Source: Asterella californica (Eukaryota; Streptophyta; Marchantiopsida; Marchantiales; Aytoniaceae). Taken from it: a stretch of 64,000 nt of DNA. The stretch covers positions 10,168,001 to 10,232,000 of the forward strand of contig JAYKYS010000015.1 of the NCBI GenBank assembly GCA_036924285.1, given 5' to 3'. This document shows, piece by piece, positions 1-9,568 of this stretch (the stretch's first letter is position 1; each line of letters opens with the position of its first letter). Position numbers and translations under genes: made by a program. The notes under the pieces are model-generated. The model saw nothing but the letters and a program-made list of their open reading frames with translations, made no database searches and was not told where the DNA came from.

Positions 1-2
1 TA

Positions 3-1052
3 CTAGAGGACAGTGATCGTTCGAGAGTTACGAGGAGGAGAGCAGCGGAACCATCACCATCTGTACCAGCTGGTAGATTTCCTGCTGCAGAGGATATACC
101 TTCTACCTCTACAGCTCCACCACCTGCAATAGATCCTATGGAAGGTGTGCAGGATTTGCCACAGGAGACTACTGCTACAGATAGAGTGCGAGGGAAGAGG
201 TTTACAGCACAGGAGAAGGGGAAAGCTCCAGCTTACAAGTTAGCGGCAGACATTGAGACAACAACAGACTTGGGTGCTGTTCTAGAGCAACGCATTTTGG
301 ATGCTAGAGTTGAGTTTACTCTTCGTGAAGTGCTTGGTATCGCAAAGAGAGAGTTTCATGAGTTGATAATAGACATCATGAAGAGAAAGAGACAGATATT
401 GACTGAACAAGTAAGTAGTCAGATGGTTGGAGCAGTAGATGCTATTGGTGTTGATCAGTTCAGAGATGATAAGTATGAGGCATGGGTTGCTGGTCCAGCT
501 GTTATTGAGAATGAAGATGAAGAGTTTGAAGAGGAAAGGTCAGGCGTAGACAGCGATTTCAAGGAGAAGCACTGGGCAAGAGCGACAACTGAGACGCAGG
601 TTCGACTTGGGGGACTTTCTGAGCCAGTACCTGCACTTGTGGATCACGGGTCGGAGATCAACATCATTTCCAAGGAGGTGTATGAGAAGGGGCAGTGGCC
701 AATCGAAAGGAATCATGGTTGGGTACTCCGTGCGGCAAATAATCAGAAGGGTGAGTTATACGGAGCTTGCCCTAATATGCGTGTGAAGATTGGAGATGTA
801 GAGGTTGATCAGCATTTCTTTGTACAGTCGTCTGCCTCCTATCCTGTCATACTGGACCAACCATACATCACCGCTGTTCGAATGGAGACAAAGGTGATGA
901 ACGATGGGTCTCATTATGCCAGAGTTCGGAGTCCTGATGACAAGTACTCAGTACAATTTTTGACGGTTCGTTCAAGACATGAACGGAACCGACAAACCCT
1001 TAGAGATTCTCAAACCAAGAGATGTAAGGGTTTTCACAGTCCACTCCTGTAA
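3..1052 (+). CDS. Gag-protease polyprotein, C-terminal part (element A)
   Basis: The frame is open from base 3, so the ATG at 138 is internal. The protein aligns residue for residue with the last ~350 residues of the complete 869-residue gag-pro of element B. It contains the retropepsin-like core, with the active-site triplet Asp-His-Gly followed by SEINIIS at about 640-670. The middle residue is usually Ser or Thr, so His is odd, but the Asp is present here, unlike in copy B. Product role: Gag structural protein and the aspartic protease that cleaves the polyprotein. It stops at TAA 1050-1052. The pol frame already overlaps its last ~25 bases (see the frameshift signal). Confidence 0.85.
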   Translation, partial: LEDSDRSRVTRRRAAEPSPSVPAGRFPAAEDIPSTSTAPPPAIDPMEGVQDLPQETTATDRVRGKRFTAQEKGKAPAYKLAADIETTTDLGAVLEQRILDARVEFTLREVLGIAKREFHELIIDIMKRKRQILTEQVSSQMVGAVDAIGVDQFRDDKYEAWVAGPAVIENEDEEFEEERSGVDSDFKEKHWARATTETQVRLGGLSEPVPALVDHGSEINIISKEVYEKGQWPIERNHGWVLRAANNQKGELYGACPNMRVKIGDVEVDQHFFVQSSASYPVILDQPYITAVRMETKVMNDGSHYARVRSPDDKYSVQFLTVRSRHERNRQTLRDSQTKRCKGFHSPLL

Positions 1053-1093
1053 AGCGGGAAGACAGGGGTGTAGAACCTACTGTTGAGGTCCCG
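1028..1093 (+). promoter_or_regulatory. Putative -1 ribosomal frameshift signal between gag-pro and pol
   Basis: Heptamer GGGTTTT lies at 1028-1034 in the X XXY YYZ register of the gag-pro frame. A 7-nt spacer follows, then a 9-bp stem (1042-1050 with 1062-1070, one G-U pair) closing an 11-nt loop. Loop bases CGGG at 1055-1058 can pair with CCCG at 1090-1093, which would make an H-type pseudoknot. The pol frame is exactly -1 to gag-pro and opens at 1028, right after a pol-frame TAA at 1025-1027. The heptamer is conserved in copy B. Confidence 0.7.
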
Positions 1094-4000
1094 TTAGGAT
1101 TGGAAGCGGAACATGTACAAAGTTCTGGAGACAAGTGTGGTGTACAGAGTTGGCAGTCTGGATTGCTGATGTTTGAGGCAGATGGGTGGAGTCGATTTAC
1201 AAGAGTTGAAGATATGGAGAAAAATACAAAACGATGGGTGGTGAAACAGGTATCAGAGTTGTGGCGTGTAGGAGTTCTACCTGAAGACGAAGTGGTTTCT
1301 GGGTTGTTTGAAGAGTTTATGTCTGTACAGTCAGTTGTCGGTTGGTTAGATAATGTGAGTAGATTGATGGAGGGGGAAAATAGTGTGGTGGTGATCCCTT
1401 TCCAATCTCGACGCATATATGGGGAGATTGCTACATACGTGCAGTTCTTTCCTCATCCGATGCAGAATAATGAGGGGAGAGAAGCAAGTTGTTGGTGTGC
1501 ACTCCCTCAGGAAGCAGACGTCCATGCGAAGTACAAATCTGTACTGAGAAAGGTAAGACCGGTAGCAGCTCAACTACCTGTTAACTCCCAGCAGCAAGTA
1601 CAGTTAGTGGGGACTGAGCCTATATTGCGTGATCATAGACGAATAGGGCATCAGTTTACTGAGGAGACACTGAAGGAGCTCCAGATAGGAGGGGGTGATT
1701 TCTTGACTGAGGTCGAAAAGACAGTGTTTGAACAGATGGTAGTAAAGCATGGTAAAGCATTCTCTTTTTCAGCAGAGGAGATAGGTTGTGTGGACCCAAA
1801 GGTTATAGCGCCTATGGTTATATTCACAATCCCTCATGTGCCTTGGGACTTGAAACCGATCCCAGTTCCTCGTGCTTTGTTGCCTAAACTCATCGAGTTG
1901 TTGAAGGAGAAGGTACAGATGGGGATACTTGAGCCGTCTATGGGGCCATATTCTAGCAGGTGGTTCACTGTACCCAAGAAGTCAGGGGCTTTGCGTTTTA
2001 TCCAAGACCTACAGCCTGCGAATAACGTAACCATTCGAAACGTTGGGACGGGTCCTGTGATTGAAGAGGTAGCAGAGGCATTTGCAGGAAGAGCTATCTA
2101 TTCGATAGGAGATCTATATTCTGGTTATGATCAGTTCCAGCTGGCTGTGGAGAGTAGAGATTTAACTACTATGCGTACGCCCCTGGGATTGATGCGGATG
2201 TGTACTCTTCCACAAGGAGCGACAAACTCGGTGGCTCATATGCAGAATGCGATGCATAAGGTACTAAGGGAGTTTGTGCCTGATGTTACCATTCCATTTC
2301 TAGATGATATTCCTATAAAGGGTTGCGCGGTTGAAGATAAGGATGAAGCAGTACTTGCGAATGGATGTAGAGGTTTGTTGCAGACCATATCAGGGATGTA
2401 GAACATATCTTGACTCGTCTGGAGGAGGTACATCTCACCCTGTCAGGAGCTAAGTCCAAGTTTGGTGTGTCTGAGATTTTAGTGGTTGGACATCTGTGTG
2501 GTGCTTTTGGAAGGCGACCAAACCCCGAGAAGGTTGAAGCTATAGCTAGGATGGCAGACTGTAAGAACATTACGGAGGTTCGACGCTTTCTAGGTGCTTG
2601 TGTATTTTATCGCTTATCCATTCCTCATTATGCTCATGTTGCTGAGCCTTTGTATGCATTATTGAGGAAGGGTAAGAGGTTTGTATGGACCTCAGTCCAT
2701 AGAGAAGCTATGAATAGGCTGAAGGAGGCTCTACAGTCTCCGCCTGTTTTGAGGAGAGTAGACTACGGGTGTGGGAGACCTGTCATGGTCACAGTAGATA
2801 CTAGTCCAAAGGCGATTGGCTGGGCGATAGGTCAAGATGATGCGGATGGACTGCGACTTACCTCTAGGTTTGGAGCTAGGATCTTGACAGACAGGCAACG
2901 AGATTATCCTCAGGTGAAGCGTGAGTTGTGGGGAGCGGTGACAGCGATGAAGACAGACCGTGAGTTTCTGATTGGTGCTCATGTAGTTCTAGAAACGGAT
3001 TGTCTACCTCTACTAGGCATGATATCCAATTGTAGCACGCCAGACATAGCGATGTTACGTTGGATTGCCTATATTAGAAGCTTGAATCCAGAGCTAAAGC
3101 ATATAAAAGGAAAGGAGAATATGGTCGCAGATATGTTGTCAAGAGCTCGATTTGTAGACGAGGATGTCATGATTTCAGAAGCTGAGGAAGAGGAGAGAAA
3201 GGATGCTCAGTGTCAGGTTAATCGACGGGCTACGAACTTGGAGCCGTTGATGTTCAGAGAGGAGCTTTACACAGGTAGACTTCGTGACATAGGGTATTAT
3301 CTGAGCTTGTTGGAGAGGCAGGAGAGATGGAGCAAAGTAGAGTTCAGAGAGATCAGGAAACAAGCTTACAACTATCTTCTGCATGATGGGTATCTCTGGA
3401 GACGGCCACAGAGGAGAGATGGGATGTTCATACGAGTGGTGGACGATCTGCAGACTAAGCAGCAACTAATGAAAGAGTTCCATGATACTTTATGGGCCGG
3501 ACATCGAGGGATTTGGGCTACCTACGTCAAGCTGAAGGAAAGGTATTGGTGGAAAGGTCTGTATCAAGATGTGGTGAACTACGTCAGTTCTTGCTTGCAT
3601 TGTCAGTTCTACTCAAAGATCCGGTATAGGGACGGTCTCGTGCCAACTTATCCGCCTTGCATTCACTTCCAGTGGGTTCTAGACTTGGTGGTAATGCCTC
3701 TGGGGTTATGGGGCATGCGATATTTGGTTTTGGCTCGTGAGGATCTCTCCAACTTTATAGAAGGGCGAGCTTTGAGGACGAAGACCACAGAGGGGATATG
3801 TAAGTTTGTTCTTGAGGATATTATTTGTAGGTATGGGTCTGTAGGAAGGCTACGAGCAGATAGGGGAGAACTACGTGGTGCAGAAGCGAAAGAGTTTTTT
3901 GCTCGATATGGTGTGAAGCTCAAGCTTACTACTGCGATGAATCCAGAGGGGATTGGCAAGAGCGAGCGAGGACATCCATCGATAGTTCAGGCTTTGGTAA

Positions 4001-4650
4001 AGGCGTGTGATGGTAAGCATAGAGAGTGGCCTAGGTTACTCCCTTTTGCTTTATGGGCGGATAGAACAACTCATTGTTCTACTACAGGGTACATGCCTGT
4101 TGAGTTAATGCTAGGACAGAAACTGATGATGCCAGCAGAAGAAGACTTTCCTACCTGGGCTACCTTGCCATGGGAGGACAATGTGGACCGTGTGCAGCTT
4201 CTCTCACTACGAATCAGACAGCTAGAATGCAGAGAGGAGGATCTCGCTGAAGCGCAGCGACGGCTGAAGGCGGCTCGACTTGGGAACAAGGAGAGGTTTG
4301 ATAAGACTCATAGACTTCGACCAAAACCGATACAAGTTGGAGACTGGGTGTTGGTATACGACAGTACATTGGAGAACCAACACTCTACAATTCGAAAGTT
4401 TTCGAGAAGGTGGTTTGGCCCGTACCTTGTCTCTGATGTACATCAGAATGCTACCTATTCCTTGCAAGAGCTAGATGGCACGCCTTTAAGGCTTCCAGTT
4501 GCAGGGAAACGAGTGAAGTTATTCAAGAAGAGAGGGGAGACTGTGGAGCTAGCTGAGTTCTTAGGTTCAGAGCAGACAGGAGCAAATGAAGACTTTTCTG
4601 AGACGGTCGAAGAGAGCGAGGACGATTTGGAGGACCACGAGGATCGGTGA
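1028..4650 (+). pseudogene. Pol polyprotein (RT-RNase H-integrase), frameshifted, element A
   Basis: This is reverse transcriptase, RNase H and integrase of a Ty3/gypsy element. RT motifs include SRWFTVPKKSGALRF (about 1957-2000) and the catalytic FLDD at 2296-2307. The RNase H core VTVDTSP lies near 2786. Integrase shows the HHCC zinc region (about 3480-3610) and DDE residues in LDLV, ADRGE and GKSERGHP. The frame breaks once near 2371-2374: comparison with element F shows one base missing from a lysine codon, so the 5' part runs into TAG at 2399 and the 3' part reads on in another frame to TGA 4648. Otherwise it is almost undamaged, so the loss is recent. No chromodomain is visible at the C-terminus. 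There is no ATG at the start; pol is presumably made by frameshifting. Confidence 0.85.
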
Positions 4651-4682
4651 CGGATTGGCACATACCAGAGGATGTGCAGGTT

Positions 4683-4695
4683 TGGAGGGGGTGAA
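4683..4695 (+). other. Polypurine tract of element A
   Basis: A purine-rich tract (TGGAGGGGGTGAA) directly abuts the TG of the 3' LTR. It primes plus-strand DNA synthesis in LTR retrotransposons. A matching tract precedes the 3' LTR of element F. Confidence 0.8.
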
Positions 4696-5186
4696 TGTCG
4701 TATTGTACATAGGTCTATATAGTGAAAAGTATTGCAGAGAGACTTTTTTCTATATTGTGTAAAGGAAGCTGCCCTGCAGCTTAACAAGCTAGGCAGGAGC
4801 TAAGCTGGGGCTATGCTTGACAAGCTGCCCCCTAGCTTGGGTTGGAATATCACCCCTAAAGGATCGAAAGACACCAGAATGCAAAGCTCGACGAGGAGAG
4901 CGACCTCATGCTTCTAGTTTTGACAGAAAGTGTTTTAAGCAATAGTTAGTACGAGTTTTAGGCTGTGAAATATGTGAAAGAGGGAAATCCGTCGATTCTG
5001 GTTCGTGACTCGAACTCGGAATCGGATAACGTGAGCGTGTAGGTGTTCACAAATACTATAGTTTTGACTCCTTGTTCATTAAAAATGGAGTTGTATAGAG
5101 AAGTTAGTGTAGGAAAGGCTAGTGAAGATTTTACAGAAAAATTTCTTCAGGTAAACATATGTACAAAAGTTTTTACCTTCTTTAAC

Positions 5187-5269
5187 GGAACCAAAGGCCA
5201 TCCCAGTGATAGGGCGCCTGCCTAGGAGGGAAGTGGTCTCAGGATCAATCCCCCCTGGCCTCTGGTTCC
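5187..5269 (+). ncRNA. tRNA-like block inside LTR (possible SINE head)
   Basis: This is 83 nt closed by a 14-bp terminal stem: GGAACCAAAGGCCA at 5187-5200 pairs with TGGCCTCTGGTTCC at 5256-5269, with one G-T wobble. CCAGTGATAGGGC resembles a Pol III A box, and GGATCAATCCC a one-base-short B box. The same block, also 83 nt, occurs at 11189-11271 on the - strand in LTR B. A functional tRNA is unlikely: no clean anticodon arm is seen. A tRNA-derived SINE captured in the LTR is the best reading. Confidence 0.45.
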
Positions 5270-5309
5270 TATTCCGGCATGTTGGCCTCCTGGAAGGGAG
5301 TCTATGTTG

Positions 5310-5521
5310 GATATGCAGCCACGTCCTGCATATCTAGGGGCGGGAGACCGGTATCTCCCTTAATCGTGGGCTTCCTGGCCTAAGCCTCCGCATGCCATCT
5401 TGAATATACTATGGGAGATACCTGGTGCGCATATGGGGGGGCTGTGAGCCCTGTGGGGCAGCCTCATAAGTGTTGGGGCTTCGGCCTACATTGGATGGCT
5501 TGTAGTATATTCAGGGTGGCA
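5310..5521 (+). repeat. Set of inverted repeats downstream of tRNA-like block
   Basis: Three inverted repeats follow each other. GATATGCAG/CTGCATATC at 5310-5318 and 5326-5334 is perfect, with a 7-nt loop. GGTATCTCCC/GGGAGATACC lies at 5350-5359 and 5413-5422 and is perfect. A 19-nt pair lies at 5393-5411 and 5503-5521 with two mismatches. All recur in LTR B near 10925-11150. They could be the body of the SINE-like insert or a structured part of the element RNA. Confidence 0.6.
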
Positions 5522-5599
5522 TCGAGGGCACGGGAAACTTTTGCTGATTATTATGTACGCATAAGGACAGCAGAGGAACAGCTTTAGATGGGGCCTTAA

Positions 5600-6095
5600 A
5601 ATTAAAGTGAAAGATTACAGTGGAAGCGAAAGGTTACAACGGAAAACTGAAGCGGAAGATTACAGCGGAAGCTTGAAGCGGAATATTACAGCGGAAGCGG
5701 AAGATTACCGCGGAAGATTACAGCGACAGCGGAAGCGGAAGCGGAAGCGGAAGATTACCGCGGAAGCTTGAAGCGGAATATTACAGCGGAAGCGGAAAAC
5801 TAAGCGGAAGCGGAAGCGGAAAACTACAGCGGAAGCGGAAGATTACCGCGGAAGATTACAGCGACAGCGGAAGCGGAAGCGGAAGATTACTGCGAAAGAT
5901 TACAGCGAGAGCGGAAGATTACAGCGGCAGCGGAAGCGGAAGCGGAAGATTACAGCGGAAGCGGAAGCGGAAGATTACGTCGTTGTAGTATAGTGGAGCG
6001 ACAACGGAAGCGGAAGCGGAAGCGGAAAACTACAGCGGAAGCGGAAGATTACCGCGGAAGATTACAGCGACAGCGGAAGCGGAAGTGAAAGGAAG
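5600..6095 (+). repeat. GGAAGC/GATTAC purine-rich imperfect tandem array in LTR A
   Basis: Dozens of short units (GGAAGCGGAAG, AAGATTACAGC and variants) alternate without a fixed period. The inverted counterpart lies at about 10320-10850 in LTR B with different unit numbers. Such arrays expand by slippage or unequal exchange. No spacers of constant length exist, so it is not a CRISPR array. Confidence 0.85.
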
Positions 6096-6896
6096 AGAAT
6101 TAGAGTTAAAAAGGGGTTCATCGATAAGGACAGCAGGGGGGCAGCTTAGCTAGGGCCCTACTTCTGATAAGTGACTGGGTTTATAAGGACAGCAGGGGGG
6201 CAGCTTAAGCGGAGGCCTTAACTTTAGGTTATTTACCTGCGGCGACTCGAGATCGGGGACAATTTTGCAAAAGGAAAGTTTTTCTGAGAGAGCTGAAGCG
6301 GAACACGCAGGAGAAGCTAAGAAGCTGGGGAACGATCAAATTGACTACAGATTGAATTGGGAGACCATCGTAGGGAGAGTGGCAGGAGTTTTTAAGCTTA
6401 GACGCTGTCTAATAAACTGTTCTGAGGAGAAATTACTCTCAGGAGGCAGTTTTATTGAGAGAGACTGAAAATCTAGAGAGGACTTTTTGATCGACGCAGG
6501 ATCAAATCTCTGAGAGCTTCAGCTGAGGCAAAGTGAGGAATAAGATTTAGGGGCCTGAATTTCTCTATTAGGTTCGGATTGAGGCGTACTGGGTAGACTT
6601 TTGGCTTGACGGGTGAAGAGAGGTGCGCAGGAGAGGAAGAGAGAGATTTTCTGCACAGTTGGAGAAATTGGTGGTGCAGACGGCACTATAATAAAATTAT
6701 TTCAACTCCTGAGAGCTCTATCTGTGTACTTGAGTGTGTATTTGAGTGTTTGTTTTGTAATTGGTGAGCACAAGGAGCAGTGTTTTGAGATCACATCGTC
6801 AGCAGCAACCTATTTTCCTTTCTGGTCATTTTTCTCTGATCGGTCACAGTCAGGAGGTCCGCCCTCCCCAAGAAAGACTCTCAACTCGACACCGCT

Positions 6897-9506
6897 CTAC
6901 AGGAGTGGACTGCGAAAACCCTTACATCTCTTCGTCTGAGAATCTCTAAGGGTTTGTCGGTTCCGTTCATGTCTTGAACGAACCGTCAAAAATTGTACTG
7001 AGTACTTGTCATCAGGACTCCGAACTCTGGCATAATGAGATCCATCGTTCATCACCTTTGTCTCCATTCGAACAGCGGTGATGTATGGTTGGCCCAGTAT
7101 GGCAGGATAGGAGGCAGACGACTGTACAAAAAAATGCTGATCAACCTCTACATCTCCAATCTTTACACGCATATTGGGACAGGCTCCGTATAACTCACCC
7201 TTTTGGTTATTTGCAGCTCGAAGCACCCAACCATGATTCCTTTCGATTGACCACTGCCCCTTCTCATACACCTCTTTGGAAATGATGTTGATCTCCGACC
7301 CGTGATTCACAAGTGCAGGTATTGGCTCAGAAAGTCTTCCAAGTCGAACCTGCGTCTCAGTTGTCGCTCTTGCCCAGTGCTTCTCTTTGAAATCGCTGTC
7401 CGCGCTTGACCTTTCCTCTTCAAACTCTTCATCTTCATTCTCAATAACAGCTGGACCAGCAACCCATGCCTCATACTTATCATCTCTGAACTGATCAACA
7501 CCAATAGCATCTACTGCTCCAACCATCTGACTACTTACTTGTTCAGTCAATATCTGTCTCTTTCTCTTCATGATGTCTATTATCAACTCATGAAACTCTC
7601 TCTTTGCGATACCAAGCACTTCACGAAGAGTAAACTCAACTCTAGCATCCAAAATGCGTTGTTCTAGAACAGCACGCAAGTCTGTTGTTGTCTCGATGTC
7701 TGCCGCTAACTTGTAAGCTGGAGCTTTCCCCTTCTCATGTGCTGTAAACCTTTTCCCTCGCACTCTATCCGTAGCAGTAGGCTCTTGTGGTAAATCATGT
7801 ACACCTTCCATAGGATCTACTGTAGGTGGTGGTGCTGTAGAGGTAGAGGGCATATCCTCTGCAGCAGGAGACCTTCCAGTTGGTATAGTTGGTGATGGTT
7901 CTGCTGCTCTCCTTCTTGTAACTCTTCGACGATCACTGTCCTCTGGTATCCCTGCATCTAAATCAGAAGCGTCCCTTCTTCTTTTGTCTTCGATCATGGC
8001 ATCTTGTTCACCACTCGTCTCTAAAAACGCTCGAATAGAAGTTGCATCTACTGGGTCTCTCCATCCAGTAGCTCTCCTAATGCTTTCTGCACCTCTCTTC
8101 ATCATTTCAACTGAAACCTCATTAGCCTGCTCAACCATAGTTGGATTAGAGCGCACCTCAACCTTCCCAGTATACACATCAGCCTCTGCAGAACCCGCAG
8201 TCATCGCTGTAGTATTCGCACCAGTAAGTGCTGGAAGAGAACTCCTCATTCCTCCTCTCCCAAAATACGTGTTCAGAGGCTGCCCTGTGGCGGTTAAGTA
8301 CAACCTGTTATTCTGATAGTTGACTACGCCCTCTCGCAAGGCAACCGCCAAGTCTTGACAGTCTCCTCTGAGATGATCTGGACTGTCGCACCAAATACAT
8401 CTCCTGGTAAAGGTTCCTCCTATAGGTCGAGCACCTGGTGCAACTGGTCGTTGGTCTCTCCTCAGGTCTGCCATCTCAACCCTCAAATCTCTCAGCTGTT
8501 GAGTGAGTTCTTCTATCAAGTTATGTTGATTTCGATTCTCAACAGGTCGCTGCTGCTGTCTAGGTCCTCTCTGTGCTGGATTAGGTACTACAGGCGCTTG
8601 AGGTACCACTATAGGTGCTTGAGGAACCACTATAGGTGCCTGAGGAACCACTATAGGTGCCTGAGGTATTGTAGGAGGAGCTACATGAACTGGAGGAGCT
8701 ACTCTCTGCTGCTCTGGTAAGGTTTCTAGCTGTAACACCATCCTACCACGACGTTGCCTAGCAAGGGTAGATACTGCTTCTTCCACTCTCCTCCAATCAG
8801 ATGTAACTCCCCCTTCAATCCCTCGATCAGCCAACATGAAACAAAGCCTATCTGCTGTGAACTCATCCAGAGCCCCCAAGAACAACTCCGTCTTCCGCCT
8901 TCCAAGAGCATCCAGCGTCAACTTCTCTAGACCAGAAAGCTGAGAGTATCTCTTCTCAAACTCACGAATTACCTCATTCAATCCCATGGAACGTCCAGGC
9001 TGACGCTCTATCCAGTCCATGAGAGTTCTTCTGGTGACTCTTTCAGAGTCCTCTTCTAGAAACTCTTCTCTCAATGCACGCTCAAACAAAGTCCACCCTC
9101 CTAGATGTCTTCTCTGTGAATTTCTCACCTTCTCTCTCAGTTCAGGGACAACAGTCAACTCAAAGCTCAGAATTACCTCAACTTCAGGTGCCCTGACCAA
9201 CTCCATCTCACCCATATACTCCCGTAGGTACCTCGTAACATCTCTTCCATCAAATCGTCCACACCGACCAACAATTGCTTGTAATGCTCTTGTGGACTTC
9301 TGCTCAGCTCCCCCAATTGCAGGCCGCTGCTGAATCAAGACAGCCAACGCCTGAAGAATCTGAGACGTGTCTACAGCAGGCTGTGTTGTTGCTGTTGGAA
9401 CCGCTGTAGGCCCTCCTTGAGAGCCAATTCCATCTTGACCAGGAGTCCCTTGAACAGGAGCACCTTGAGCAGCAGCTACACCTTGTACGGCAGCACTGTG
9501 ATCCAT
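6897..9506 (-). CDS. Gag-protease polyprotein (element B, complete, 869 aa)
   Basis: This is a full-length Gag and aspartic protease reading frame. The N-terminus is rich in Gln, Ala and Pro. A retrotransposon gag region spans about residues 70-260. A proline-rich tandem repeat based on VPQAPIV spans about 280-307. A CX2CX4HX4C zinc knuckle follows (CIWC...H...C, about 374-387). The retropepsin region lies near residue 735. Its active-site triplet reads Asn-His-Gly where copy A has Asp-His-Gly, so the protease of this copy is probably dead although the frame is intact. The ATG at 9506 is chosen because it is the first in frame, about 60 bases after the LTR. The slippery heptamer before the stop is at 6915-6921. 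Confidence 0.88.
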   Translation of the reverse strand: MDHSAAVQGVAAAQGAPVQGTPGQDGIGSQGGPTAVPTATTQPAVDTSQILQALAVLIQQRPAIGGAEQKSTRALQAIVGRCGRFDGRDVTRYLREYMGEMELVRAPEVEVILSFELTVVPELREKVRNSQRRHLGGWTLFERALREEFLEEDSERVTRRTLMDWIERQPGRSMGLNEVIREFEKRYSQLSGLEKLTLDALGRRKTELFLGALDEFTADRLCFMLADRGIEGGVTSDWRRVEEAVSTLARQRRGRMVLQLETLPEQQRVAPPVHVAPPTIPQAPIVVPQAPIVVPQAPIVVPQAPVVPNPAQRGPRQQQRPVENRNQHNLIEELTQQLRDLRVEMADLRRDQRPVAPGARPIGGTFTRRCIWCDSPDHLRGDCQDLAVALREGVVNYQNNRLYLTATGQPLNTYFGRGGMRSSLPALTGANTTAMTAGSAEADVYTGKVEVRSNPTMVEQANEVSVEMMKRGAESIRRATGWRDPVDATSIRAFLETSGEQDAMIEDKRRRDASDLDAGIPEDSDRRRVTRRRAAEPSPTIPTGRSPAAEDMPSTSTAPPPTVDPMEGVHDLPQEPTATDRVRGKRFTAHEKGKAPAYKLAADIETTTDLRAVLEQRILDARVEFTLREVLGIAKREFHELIIDIMKRKRQILTEQVSSQMVGAVDAIGVDQFRDDKYEAWVAGPAVIENEDEEFEEERSSADSDFKEKHWARATTETQVRLGRLSEPIPALVNHGSEINIISKEVYEKGQWSIERNHGWVLRAANNQKGELYGACPNMRVKIGDVEVDQHFFVQSSASYPAILGQPYITAVRMETKVMNDGSHYARVRSPDDKYSVQFLTVRSRHERNRQTLRDSQTKRCKGFRSPLL
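8588..8672 (-). repeat. 21-bp tandem repeat coding VPQAPIV units
   Basis: About four near-identical 21-bp units lie within gag-pro of element B and give a proline/valine-rich linker between the gag domain and the zinc knuckle. Differences between units are synonymous or conservative. Confidence 0.8.
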
Positions 9507-9548
9507 CTTCTCAATTCAGTCAATTCTCCAAATCAATCACCCCAATAG

Positions 9549-9567
9549 CTCTCAGTGGAAGCACCAG
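9549..9567 (-). other. Candidate primer binding site of element B
   Basis: TGGTGCTTCCACTGAGAGC on the - strand lies two bases inside the 5' LTR. Position and the leading TGG fit a tRNA primer site, but I cannot assign the tRNA. Confidence 0.5.
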
Positions 9568-9568
9568 A

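Larger units (their letters stand above)
1..6891 (+). mobile_element. Ty3/gypsy element A (3' part)
   Basis: This is the right-hand part of an LTR retrotransposon on the + strand. The order is gag-pro end, pol with RT, RNase H and integrase, polypurine tract, then a 3' LTR that ends TG...CA with TGTCG/CGACA termini. The domain order RT-RNaseH-INT places it in Ty3/gypsy (Metaviridae). The base after the LTR end at 6891 is internal sequence of element B in the opposite orientation, immediately after B's gag-pro stop. The simplest reading is that A inserted into B there. The 5' LTR, most of gag and the left target duplication lie outside the window. Confidence 0.9.
4696..6891 (+). repeat. 3' LTR of element A (2196 bp)
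   Basis: The LTR starts TGTCG after the polypurine tract and ends CTCGACA at 6891. It matches the inverted copy at 9569-11763 (the LTR of element B) along its length, with scattered substitutions and indels. It is long for a gypsy LTR and has a modular interior: a tRNA-like block (5187-5269), nested hairpins (5310-5521), a GGAAGC-rich array (about 5600-6090) and two copies of an AAGGACAGCAGGGGGGCAGCTT unit near 6127 and 6182. A 60-codon ORF at 5043-5225 is also present in the other LTR, but nothing suggests it is translated. Confidence 0.88.

Noticed and set aside
138..1052. ATG at 138 as the start of an independent gene
   Set aside because: The frame is open to the window edge and the upstream codons match the gag-pro of element B.
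5043..5225. 60-codon ORF in LTR A (also at 11233-11415 in LTR B)
   Set aside because: Conserved only as expected from LTR copying; no motif, and no evidence beyond shared ancestry.
5600..6095. Regular-looking short repeats as a CRISPR array
   Set aside because: Units are degenerate, contiguous and without unique spacers of constant length; the context is a plant LTR.
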